Source: Paenibacillus sp. Root444D2 (GTDB taxonomy: Bacteria > Bacillota > Bacilli > Paenibacillales > NBRC-103111). Taken from it: 64,000 nt of DNA. Where the stretch lies: the NCBI RefSeq assembly GCF_001426375.1, contig NZ_LMEO01000020.1, forward strand, positions 224 through 64,223, in the 5' to 3' direction. This document shows, one piece after another, positions 57,601-64,000 of the stretch (position 1 is the stretch's first letter; each line of letters opens with the position of its first letter). A program made the translations under genes and the position numbers. The notes under the pieces were generated by a model. It did not search any database. It was given only the letters and a program-made list of their open reading frames with translations, and was not told the DNA's origin.

Positions 57601-59581
57601 TAGGATTATGAATGATGTCAGAAATGGTTCTGGGAGAATTACCAATTCGATCCAGAGCGACGGAGGATTGCCCGAATTAAATTCCGCACCTGCACCTCAG
57701 GACAACGATCACGACGGAATCGCGGATACCTGGGAAACGGAAAATGGCCTAAATCCGAGTGTTAGTACGGACGGAGCAGCGATCGCAAGCAACGGTTACA
57801 CGAACTTGGAAAATTATATCAATTCACTGGTTGTTTTGGTTTCTGAAAATCCAACGATTACGACATCGAGTCCTAATCACCAAACATCGTTTCAAGTTGG
57901 AACTCCTATCACGATCACTGCTGAAGCGGCGGATAAGGAGGGGATAGCTAAGGTTAAGTTTTATTCCAGTGATCAAGAGCTCGGTGAGGACAAAACGGCA
58001 CCGTATTCCTTCACTTGGGAAAATGCGCCGGAAGGCGAGCATTATATTTACACAAAGGCGATAGACAACGCAGGATATATGACTTTGTCCGCCGTAAGCA
58101 TTATCTATGTGAACGGGCCTAACAACACAGCTCCTCTGGTATCACAAGATATTGGCCAAGTAGCGATTGCTGGCAGCGCTAGTTTGGAAGGAACGACTTA
58201 TACGGTAAAAGGATCCGGAGAGGTGAGAAATGGCTCGGATTCATTCCACTATGTGTACCAGCCAGTTCAAGGAAACTTTGAGATGCTCGCGTATGTAAAC
58301 TTTGATTCCGAAATAGATGATACCGCAAAGGCTGGATTAATGATTCGCAGCAGTCTTGCAGCCGATTCTCCCGCTACGGCTATTGTATTAGCACCGGAAC
58401 CGAATGAAACCATCGATACGAGCGGAAGAAGAGCTCTCTTTATGAATCGAAGCACAACTGGTGGAAGGTACAGTACAAATAGTGTAACATCAAGCACGCT
58501 TAAAGCGCCTTTCTGGTTGAAGATTGTAAGAAATGAGAATGTTATTTCCGGTTTAGTTTCTACAGACAAAAATAGTTGGGCACTGGTTGACACTGCAAAT
58601 ACGAATTTACCGGACCAAGTCTATGTCGGTATGGCTGTTGATGCAGGTAAAGCAACAAGCAACTCTGATTATTTAACGGCTGCCACATTTTCTAATGTGA
58701 GTTTTAACCGTTCTGCTGGATTTACCGTCAGCAATGCGGTCAGCGAAACAGTTAACATTCCAATTTACACGATAAAAGGGAATATGATCGATAGTGCTAA
58801 ATTGACGGTTGCCAATAATGGAACAGTTGTTGTCGATGCGGTATATACAGAAGCTGGTTCCGAATTTGAACATAAAATTCAGCTTGTTGATGGAGTTAAC
58901 GCGATCACAATTTCTGCGAAGAGCGATATGCTCGGCGACGTGGTTAATACCAAAACAATCACAGTAACGTATAACAAATCCGCGGTTGTCATTACAAGTG
59001 AAATACCTGCGACAGTAAATGCTGCCGACTTTAACTTATTGGCTAGCCTAAGCCGAAACTCGAGTGTGACGGTTAAAATAAACGGAAATACGGTGCTGAA
59101 TAAAGCTAACAAGTTGGCAAACGAACCATTTAACGTTCCGTTAAACTTGCAGGAAGGTCCGAACGAAATCATCATTTATGCTATTGATGAGTACGGGATC
59201 GATTCAACGAATACGTATTCAATAACCTATGTTCAAGATTGGGGCAGCGGATTGTTTGCTTTTTCGGGGTTGATCTTAAACGATTTGAGTGGAAACGCGC
59301 TTTCCGGTTTAAGAGGTTCACAGGATACAATTGTGACTGCGACCGTTCATAACAATTCCGAAATCGCTCAAAGCGGTGTATTTGTAATCGCTCTTTATGA
59401 CCAACATGACCGGAAAGTAAAATATTCCTTCATCACTCAAACAGTTCCTAGCCACGGGGATAAACAAATCAAAGCGATTGTAAATGTGCCGAAGGATGTC
59501 ACCGGTTATAAAGTGAAGATGTATGCACTTAAAAAAATGTCCGATCAGACGCCGATTTCCAACACGATCATTAGTCCTTAA
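54686..59581 (+). CDS. Secreted pectin methylesterase - pectate lyase fusion
   Basis: A 1631-residue exported enzyme (signal peptide ~1-27). Order: two fibronectin type III domains (~38-130, ~133-222); pectin methylesterase of family CE8 (~222-520) with GYQDTLYAG (Asp ~349), GRTDFIYG (Asp ~377) and GRPWQ (~438-442); a linking Ig/OmpL47-like domain (~525-610); a PL1-type pectate lyase (~615-1000) starting PGAEGAAMYAKGGRGG with TIAGQTAPGDGI and IIVDHCSFSWSSDE; a calcium-loop segment DNDHDGIADTWE (~1007); an Ig-like domain; a DUF1349/LamG-like domain (~1150-1345); and C-terminal Ig-like modules. Demethylation followed by cleavage in one chain is a logical pair of steps. ATG follows GAAGGAGG. Confidence 0.92.
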   Translation: MKKALSIGMCLLLGLSVFPLTMNAEASTMSTMAQTISVLTNPTGLTGTSGDNQVALSWNSVSGAVSYKVKRSAINGGPYETIASNISTISYTDTSASNGMIYYYVVTAVGSTMESMISNQAKAAPYTPISGAPAVPVDFSATANDGSVELSWTAVPGAASYSLKRGETSGGPYTAVGSGLTSTTYKDTTVTNGKQYYYVVSAVNSSGESQHTDELIVTPARVVTVAQDGSGDFTNVTNALATIPANNNVRTVIYLKKGTYRERSIVTAPYVSLVGAGRDDTKIVYDLSNADMPNQAVNGATVAVSGDYFTAANLTIENDSKPSDGQALALSVNADQAVFENVKLVGYQDTLYAGIRTASPRLGRQYYRNSVIMGRTDFIYGPASAAVFDHVDAISINASDSGGYVTAAATKNETDPGLVFINSRLLKDSSTNGLHYLGRPWQDKPSTRYINTWMDSHIQPEGWTPMQVPPFFYGEYNSTGPGANPGTRVMGTQMTADEASALTIPRMFDGWDPSKSVIIPMMFPKLTPAVSPALPDGQNGAYTKPVMVYMEVDGALPEDNRVQYRINGGSWGAYTTEFEVGQTGTNMIDYRFVDKAGNASAVKTLTIKIDPTATTRAPAFPGAEGAAMYAKGGRGGQVYEVTTLQDYDPSKGEAAIPGTLRDAVSTGNRTVVFRVSGTINLKRGLDITSGNLTIAGQTAPGDGIAVSGYMVKFGNNDIGTDLIIRYIRFRNGINVLSDTADISGNNIIVDHCSFSWSSDETFTVKNRKNFTVQWSIISDSLNQSIHGKGAHGYGGIWGGTNATYHHNLIANHNSRNPRFDRQTDPDNYPTKIDYRNNVVYNWGANSAYGGEQAAGINMINNYYKPGPSTFDNVKNRIVAPSSAIFSGTWYIDGNYMEGSPDVSADNWVTNSNGSWKAISPEGPLVRKFEPMVIPDASDPIGGSVTTDTAQVAYEKVLESAGASLPKRDSLDARIMNDVRNGSGRITNSIQSDGGLPELNSAPAPQDNDHDGIADTWETENGLNPSVSTDGAAIASNGYTNLENYINSLVVLVSENPTITTSSPNHQTSFQVGTPITITAEAADKEGIAKVKFYSSDQELGEDKTAPYSFTWENAPEGEHYIYTKAIDNAGYMTLSAVSIIYVNGPNNTAPLVSQDIGQVAIAGSASLEGTTYTVKGSGEVRNGSDSFHYVYQPVQGNFEMLAYVNFDSEIDDTAKAGLMIRSSLAADSPATAIVLAPEPNETIDTSGRRALFMNRSTTGGRYSTNSVTSSTLKAPFWLKIVRNENVISGLVSTDKNSWALVDTANTNLPDQVYVGMAVDAGKATSNSDYLTAATFSNVSFNRSAGFTVSNAVSETVNIPIYTIKGNMIDSAKLTVANNGTVVVDAVYTEAGSEFEHKIQLVDGVNAITISAKSDMLGDVVNTKTITVTYNKSAVVITSEIPATVNAADFNLLASLSRNSSVTVKINGNTVLNKANKLANEPFNVPLNLQEGPNEIIIYAIDEYGIDSTNTYSITYVQDWGSGLFAFSGLILNDLSGNALSGLRGSQDTIVTATVHNNSEIAQSGVFVIALYDQHDRKVKYSFITQTVPSHGDKQIKAIVNVPKDVTGYKVKMYALKKMSDQTPISNTIISP

Positions 59582-59634
59582 GAAGTGAGACTTTGAAGCT
59601 GCACTCAAAGATCCCTATATTAGGAGGAATACGA

Positions 59635-60867
59635 TTGAGAAGATGGTCAATAATCATTTTATCGCTCCTTTTGTGCTTCGGGATGATGGCTCCGCTTGCG
59701 ATAGCTTCATCTTTGACGGTAAGCGCATCGTTTGATAACATCACCCGAATCGCAACGGTTTCAGGCCATTTAGGTTCAGTGGAAGGGCAAATCGTCAGCA
59801 TACAAGTAAGAAGCCCATTGAATCAATTGGATTATTTGAATCAAAGTAGGAGTGGCCCAGGTGGAGCTTTCCAGTTTACTTATAAGACCAGCCAAGAAGT
59901 TCCGGGGACGTATCAAGTAACTGTCGGTGGCCAAAATGCCGACGCGATTGCCACTGCCACGTTTCATGTTCAACCTGTCATTGCGGAGCTTGAGGCAAAA
60001 GTGTCACCTGAGCAACCTGACGGCCAAAATGGCTGGTATATACATCCGGTTAACGTTACCATCGAAACTGTGAACGGAATACCCGAAGACAACAAGATCG
60101 AATACCGTATAAATCAAGGGGCTTGGACAACATATAGTTCGGCGATTAATGTTAATACGGATGGTACCCATACTGTTGAGTACCGCAGAGTTGGTGAGGA
60201 AGGAATTCCTGGTAAAGTAAAGTCAACGATCATTAAATTAGACGCACAGGCACCGGTTACCACCGCTGCTACAAGTCCAATTGACGGAAAGAACGGCTGG
60301 TATATCTCGAGCCCGACGGTGACGCTTGCGGCTACTGATAACACATCGGTCACTCAAACGGTATATCGTATCGACGGATCTGGGTGGTCTACTTATTCTC
60401 AGCCCGTTACTTGGTCTGTTTACGGCGTCCATTCTCTTGAATACAAGAGTATCGATCAAGCTGGGAATGAAGAAGCAGTAAAATCGATATCGCTGAAGGT
60501 TGATAAAGAAGCCCCAATGCTTAGTATCGCATTGGATAAGACCACTTTGTGGCCTGCGAATAAAAAGCTGGTAACAGTTACCGCCAGTGTTTATGCAATT
60601 GATGATGTGTCCCAAATCGACTCCATCGTGCTGACTTCTATTTCAAGTAACGAGAAAGTAGAACCAGACGATATTCAAGATGCACAATATGGCACGTTTG
60701 ATACATCTTTTAAACTTCGTGCAGAAAGAACAGGTAATGGTTCGGGACGGGTATATACCATAACGTATATAGCTACAGACCTAGCGGGGAATAAAGCTAT
60801 TGCAACGGCAACTGTTAAGGTGCCTCAAGACCAGGGCCATAATAATAACGAAGAAAGTAGTGATTAA
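59635..60867 (+). CDS. Secreted protein with OmpL47-type/Ig-like repeats
   Basis: A 410-residue exported protein. After the signal peptide (~1-25, ends AIAS) come an Ig-like domain (~27-115) and two repeats of the type PDGQNGWYIHPVNVTI / IDGKNGWYISSPTVTL followed by YRINQGAWTTYSS / YRIDGSGWSTYSQ (~125-300), as in OmpL47-type repeats. The closing domain (~300-395) is Ig-like and the tail is polar. A similar repeat links the two enzymes in the preceding gene. No enzyme domain; probably binds wall or substrate. TTG 59635, six bases after TTAGGAGGA, is better than in-frame TTG 59593. Confidence 0.82.
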   Translation: MRRWSIIILSLLLCFGMMAPLAIASSLTVSASFDNITRIATVSGHLGSVEGQIVSIQVRSPLNQLDYLNQSRSGPGGAFQFTYKTSQEVPGTYQVTVGGQNADAIATATFHVQPVIAELEAKVSPEQPDGQNGWYIHPVNVTIETVNGIPEDNKIEYRINQGAWTTYSSAINVNTDGTHTVEYRRVGEEGIPGKVKSTIIKLDAQAPVTTAATSPIDGKNGWYISSPTVTLAATDNTSVTQTVYRIDGSGWSTYSQPVTWSVYGVHSLEYKSIDQAGNEEAVKSISLKVDKEAPMLSIALDKTTLWPANKKLVTVTASVYAIDDVSQIDSIVLTSISSNEKVEPDDIQDAQYGTFDTSFKLRAERTGNGSGRVYTITYIATDLAGNKAIATATVKVPQDQGHNNNEESSD

Positions 60868-60935
60868 CGGGTATATGAAGCGCATGACGAGAAAGTGCTT
60901 AGACAGAACTCGAAAAGTTGCTAGATCTAATGAAT

Positions 60936-60960
60936 CCGCGCCTAGCGCGGGTTTTTTTTT
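60936..60960 (+). terminator. Intrinsic terminator closing the sugar locus
   Basis: CCGCGC-CTA-GCGCGG followed by G and nine T. It marks the end of the carbohydrate locus; sequence beyond is distinctly more AT-rich. Confidence 0.92.
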
Positions 60961-60964
60961 GGTA

Positions 60965-60996
60965 TTGTTAAAGTATCAATAATTTGGGAATAATGT
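60965..60996 (+). promoter_or_regulatory. Possible sigma-A promoter for the membrane protein pair
   Basis: TTGTTA (60965-60970) with AATAAT (60989-60994), spacer 18 bp. Moderate match only; it sits in the short gap between the terminator and the 61.0 kb gene. Confidence 0.35.
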
Positions 60997-61023
60997 TTCG
61001 AAAGTGCAGATAAGGGTGAGACA

Positions 61024-61812
61024 TTGGATAATTTCACAAACACTAATAATAATCGTCGTTATAAAGCTCATGTAAGTATCTTCGGGACAACACAACTACA
61101 TTTAAAAAGCCCTTACATTGTTGCTTTTTGGTCTGTGGCTTTCCCAGGATTCGGGCACCTGCTTTTATCCAAATATATTCGAGGAATGCTCTTGTTTTTA
61201 TGGGAACTATTTATCAATCAAATAACACATCTAAATTTAGCTATGGTTTATTCGTTTATGGGGGATATTGAATCAGCAAAAGCAGTTCTAGATGTAAAGA
61301 TGATGCATTTATACATTCCTGTTTATATTTTTGCTATCTGGGACAGTTATCGCTCAACGGTGGATTTAAATAAAATTTATCTTCTTGCTGAAAGAGAAAA
61401 CGCGCCATTTAATACATTTAGTATTGGTGCACTAGAAATCAATTACCTTGACAAAAAGAACCCTTTACTCGCTTTTTTATGCTCACTGACAATACCCAGT
61501 GTGGGACAATTATATATCAACAGATTCGTCCTTGGTTTCTTCAATCTCGTGATGACCGTAATCATTGTTTTTTATTCACATTTTCTTGAAGCGTTTCATT
61601 ATTTGCTCTTAGGGAATATTTCGAAATCCACAAGTGTATTAAATGCACAATGGCTTTTATATTTACCATCTTTTTATTTTTTTACAATTTATGATTCTTA
61701 TACAAACGCAGTAGAAAACAATAAATTATTCGAACAAGAACAAAAGAATTACTTGAAGAAAAATTATCAACCATCAGGTTTTATGATAATGAAAGGAAAT
61801 AAGGTGAAATAA
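61024..61812 (+). CDS. Membrane protein with internal duplication, unknown function
   Basis: A 262-residue protein with about six hydrophobic segments. Two halves repeat the same plan: SPYIVAFWSVAFPGFGHLLL (~29-48) and NPLLAFLCSLTIPSVGQLYI (~139-158), each followed by a membrane helix, a loop and a helix ending in an aromatic 'WDSY/YDSY' motif (~108, ~218). The 'P-G-x-G-(H/Q)-L' turn is reminiscent of TM2-type proteins. TTG 61024 follows AAGGGTGAG. It is AT-rich, unlike the sugar genes, and is coupled to the next gene (stop TAA touches GTG). Confidence 0.78.
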   Translation: MDNFTNTNNNRRYKAHVSIFGTTQLHLKSPYIVAFWSVAFPGFGHLLLSKYIRGMLLFLWELFINQITHLNLAMVYSFMGDIESAKAVLDVKMMHLYIPVYIFAIWDSYRSTVDLNKIYLLAERENAPFNTFSIGALEINYLDKKNPLLAFLCSLTIPSVGQLYINRFVLGFFNLVMTVIIVFYSHFLEAFHYLLLGNISKSTSVLNAQWLLYLPSFYFFTIYDSYTNAVENNKLFEQEQKNYLKKNYQPSGFMIMKGNKVK

Positions 61813-62265
61813 GTGCAAATTTATTCCACATTTGAACATTCCAGTTACATTGAATTAGCTATAGCAAAATTAGAGGAAAAAGGTATTACAGATATATTTG
61901 CCGTTCCGTTAGATAATCGTTCGGTAGAACGTAAATTATTTGATACCATCCATCAGTCCGACGGAGTTTCTTTTATTGGAAAAGGAATGGGACTTGCTGT
62001 CATATTTTCAGTAATAGGTGCCAGTAGAGGGTTTGTTCTTGAGTGGGGGCCTATCTATTGGGGATTGATTGGAGCAGTCTCAGGGTTTGTCCTTGGTGTT
62101 TTAATTGATTTATACATATATAAAGTTTATAAAAAGAAGAAGAGAGTGTTAAAAGGGAAAAACTCAGAAGTAATCCTGATTATCGATTGCGATGAGAGTC
62201 AAGGGGAATTAGTTGAAGGAGTTCTTTGGGAGCACCTAGCATTAGGATTAGCAAAAATAAAATAA
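61813..62265 (+). CDS. Small membrane protein, unknown function
   Basis: A 150-residue protein. Residues 1-45 look like a small alpha/beta, ligand-sensor-like fold (IELAIAKLEEKGITDIFAVPL). Two Gly-rich helices follow (~56-75 and ~80-101), then a basic stretch (KKKKR) and a C-terminal segment (VILIIDCDES). GTG 61813 begins immediately after the previous stop with AAGGTGAA upstream, so the two genes form a pair. I do not recognise the family. Confidence 0.75.
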   Translation: MQIYSTFEHSSYIELAIAKLEEKGITDIFAVPLDNRSVERKLFDTIHQSDGVSFIGKGMGLAVIFSVIGASRGFVLEWGPIYWGLIGAVSGFVLGVLIDLYIYKVYKKKKRVLKGKNSEVILIIDCDESQGELVEGVLWEHLALGLAKIK

Positions 62266-62338
62266 TTAGGGGAAACTTTAGTTCAACAATTAACGGGTAG
62301 CCTTAGTCAATTGGGTTTACCCTTTTTGCACGCATTAG

Positions 62339-62406
62339 CCTTGCTGTCATAGCGGGGTTTTTCCTTTTATTGGGGTATGTTAAAAGCCGCTTGATTGCGG
62401 CTTTTT
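62339..62406 (+). terminator. Two tandem terminators
   Basis: First hairpin CCTTGCT-GTCAT-AGCGGGG plus TTTTT (62339-62362; two G-U pairs). Second, stronger: AAAAGCCGC-TTGATT-GCGGCTTTTT (62382-62406). The rest of the 62266-62581 gap holds the promoter and octamer repeat listed next. Confidence 0.8.
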
Positions 62407-62484
62407 ATATTTTAAAGAGATAAGTTGGTACGGGGTGGATAGAAAATACCTTTCGCAAGAACAATTTTTGGTCGCACAACCGGA

Positions 62485-62513
62485 TTGACAGATGACGAAA
62501 TGCAGTCTAATAT
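62485..62513 (+). promoter_or_regulatory. Sigma-A promoter for the DUF6530/MoxR genes
   Basis: Perfect -35 TTGACA (62485-62490), 17 bp spacer and -10 TAATAT (62508-62513). This is the best ordinary vegetative promoter in the window. Confidence 0.8.
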
Positions 62514-62524
62514 AAATTTTATAT

Positions 62525-62556
62525 TTAGTAAATTAGTAAATCAGTAAATTAGTAAT
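62525..62556 (+). repeat. Four tandem TTAGTAAA-type octamers
   Basis: TTAGTAAA, TTAGTAAA, TCAGTAAA and TTAGTAAT follow head to tail in the leader between the promoter and the ribosome site. They could be slippage-prone or an operator; nothing decides. Confidence 0.75.
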
Positions 62557-62581
62557 TCATAAAATGGAGAGTGTGGAAAAA

Positions 62582-63061
62582 ATGAAAATACCAACGACTT
62601 TAAAACATAAGCCTGTTATCGTTTCAGAAAATTATGAGCAGGTTGACGGCCGGTATGCCCGGAATACGGATGCAAAAGGTTTATCCTTGGGATTGGCCCA
62701 GTGGAATGATAGGGGGAAGGTCGAGATCTCAGCAAAAGTGTGGAGATACACAGGGGAAAAATGGTCAAGGCAGTCGGAAGAGTTGCCTATGCACCGTGTT
62801 CTTGACCTTGCCGTTTTGATTTGCAGAAGCAGCTTATATTTTCAGGATGCCTATCGTTTCCCGAAAATGTATGACCCTGATAACACGATGATTGACCGCA
62901 TTGGGCTGCAAGGAGATGCGATGAGTGTCTCCGTGTGTGCAGAAAATCCCATGATTGATAATGATATTAAGTTATTTGCTCAGGCCCTTAATGATGATGG
63001 TGAAATGATTGGAGAACGCCTTCGTGTCTTATCCAGTCTTCTGAAGGAAATGGGGTATTAA
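62582..63061 (+). CDS. Probable DUF6530-type protein, MoxR partner
   Basis: A 159-residue soluble protein (LSLGLAQWNDRGKVEISAKVW, positions ~34-54; HRVLDLAVLICRSSLYF ~79-95). I believe it belongs to DUF6530, which is usually found beside MoxR-type ATPases, as here. Function unknown. ATG 62582 is ten bases after GGAGAG; the in-frame ATG 62564 lies on the ribosome site itself. The next gene begins 24 bases downstream. Confidence 0.75.
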   Translation: MKIPTTLKHKPVIVSENYEQVDGRYARNTDAKGLSLGLAQWNDRGKVEISAKVWRYTGEKWSRQSEELPMHRVLDLAVLICRSSLYFQDAYRFPKMYDPDNTMIDRIGLQGDAMSVSVCAENPMIDNDIKLFAQALNDDGEMIGERLRVLSSLLKEMGY

Positions 63062-63085
63062 CCAATTTAGGAAAGGTGAAAAGGT

Positions 63086-64000
63086 ATGAACAATCAGGAA
63101 GAATATAAATTGTCGCCAACGAGACAACTCTCGGATATAGAAAAAGGACTTATTTGGAAAAAGCCGTTATCTCATAAGGTAAGTGAAGAAGAACTGCGTA
63201 TTTGCAAAGAAATTAAGCGCAACTGGCATCGAGGGGAAATGAAAATCGCCAATATTTTGTTAGAAGGTGACGCCGGTTCCGGTAAAACACAACTTGCCAA
63301 AGCATTGTCGGCTGAATTCGGGCTGCCTTATACGAAAGTGACTTGTTTTGCCGATATGGATAAATCTGATATCATTGGCGCTATTTTGCCAGTAATTTCA
63401 TCTGAGCGATTAGAACAGGTGGAGTCTGCGGAGCAATCCGTTTTGAAGGAGGACGATGTGGTTGAGTATCGATTTTACCCCTCCGAAATCGTCAGAGCCT
63501 ATCAAAAAGGCTATCTTCTGGAAATCCAAGAACCAACCGTTATCCGGGATGCCGCGGTGTTAATGGCACTCAACTCTGCCTTAGAACTGGATGGCAGCAT
63601 TAACCTTCCCACAGAAATCATTCGCAGGCACCCGGATTTCATAGCGGTTATCACAACAAACCGAAGTTATGCAGGGACTAGACCGCTAAATGAAGCACTG
63701 CGTGACAGAGTTCAGCATACGGAAAGAATGGACCTGCCAACCAAAGAAATCATGATTGAACGGGCTATATCCAAAACTGGTTATAGGGACGAAAAGGTGT
63801 TGGATGTTTTAGCAGATATCATTATTATCTTGGACAAAACAGCCCGTGCTAATGCAATTAAAGGCGTGGCGGGTATGCGTTCATTTTTTTATTGGGCGGA
63901 TGCCGTTGCCGGAGGTGCTTTAGCAAAAGAATCCCTTTATCATAAAGTCATTTATAAGATTACAACCGATTCTGAAGAAATCAAACTATTGGAAGAAGCA
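63086..64000 (+). CDS. MoxR-type AAA+ ATPase (cut by window end)
   Basis: The first 305 codons of an open gene. Walker A GDAGSGKTQLAK (~60-71), the helix and strand ILPVISS, a Walker-B-like strand YLLEIQEPT (~140-148), sensor-1-like FIAVITTNRSY (~186-196) and an arginine-finger region LRDRVQHTERM (~207-217). MoxR ATPases work with von Willebrand A proteins to remodel or activate partners; such a gene may follow outside the window. ATG 63086 is preceded by GGAAAGGTGAAAAGGT. The 3' end is not in view. Confidence 0.88.
   Translation, partial: MNNQEEYKLSPTRQLSDIEKGLIWKKPLSHKVSEEELRICKEIKRNWHRGEMKIANILLEGDAGSGKTQLAKALSAEFGLPYTKVTCFADMDKSDIIGAILPVISSERLEQVESAEQSVLKEDDVVEYRFYPSEIVRAYQKGYLLEIQEPTVIRDAAVLMALNSALELDGSINLPTEIIRRHPDFIAVITTNRSYAGTRPLNEALRDRVQHTERMDLPTKEIMIERAISKTGYRDEKVLDVLADIIIILDKTARANAIKGVAGMRSFFYWADAVAGGALAKESLYHKVIYKITTDSEEIKLLEEA

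Noticed and set aside
62295..62327. Possible terminator GGGTA...TACCC with T run
   Set aside because: Only a 5 bp stem with a large loop; the two downstream hairpins are much better.

Overview
The window reads as the chromosome of a plant- or soil-associated Bacillota, most likely Paenibacillus. The signs are strong GGAGG ribosome sites, very frequent TTG starts, SLH-domain surface proteins, type-II lipobox lipoproteins, MalF/MalG-type sugar permeases and multi-domain pectinases. Almost everything from about 1.8 kb to 60.9 kb is one carbohydrate-utilisation locus on the + strand. The glycoside hydrolases (GH2, GH42, GH106-like) and the pectin-methylesterase/pectate-lyase fusion point to pectin, probably rhamnogalacturonan or galactan-decorated pectin. 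The exact substrate is inference.

Layout. 0.1-0.72 kb: twelve 51-52 bp units, each with two short hairpins, next to a minus-strand DUF559/Vsr-like endonuclease gene (0.74-1.42 kb). 1.8-27.5 kb: one long + strand gene series. It holds a Gfo/Idh/MocA oxidoreductase, a TIM-barrel epimerase-like protein, an unknown enzyme, a GH2, an (alpha/alpha)6-like protein, a LacZ-type GH2, a GH42 and a GH106-like enzyme. These are followed by four membrane genes, three of them joined by ATGA overlaps (NHL-TPR-Yip1 protein, DUF5696 protein, two ABC permeases), and by three paralogous ThuA/GATase-like lipoproteins. 27.6-33.3 kb: solute-binding lipoproteins, two more members of the ThuA-like family (one with a low-complexity linker, one fused to SLH repeats) and a deletion relic of a further solute-binding gene. 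33.35-39.4 kb: a small secreted orphan and a MacB-type ABC system (ATPase, adaptor lipoprotein, FtsX permease, second ATPase with an AbrB-like tail). 39.6-42.8 kb: a 1.07k-residue SLH protein. 43.0-51.75 kb: a second Gfo/Idh/MocA protein with a Cys cluster, a double alpha/beta-hydrolase esterase, a gene stub, a third solute-binding protein and a giant GH106-like enzyme. 52.3-60.9 kb: three secreted proteins, including the pectinase. 61.0-64.0 kb: unrelated AT-rich genes ending in a cut MoxR ATPase gene.

How it fits together. Secreted and surface-bound proteins would cut pectin. Solute-binding lipoproteins would pass oligosaccharides to the one permease pair; no MalK/MsmX-type ATPase lies in the window, so one encoded elsewhere is implied. 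Signal-less hydrolases, an esterase and oxidoreductases would finish breakdown in the cytoplasm.

The most striking feature found by reading is a repeated promoter. Seven transcription units begin with a direct repeat of CCTAWW half-sites 20-22 bp apart, the downstream half-site lying about 24 bp before a TAATAA-like -10 box (an eighth is weaker). This is what an AraC-type activator replacing the -35 contact would need, and it defines a local regulon. No regulator gene is in the window. The best candidates for an undescribed system are the expanded ThuA-like lipoprotein/SLH family under this promoter and the NHL-Yip1 + DUF5696 + permease module.
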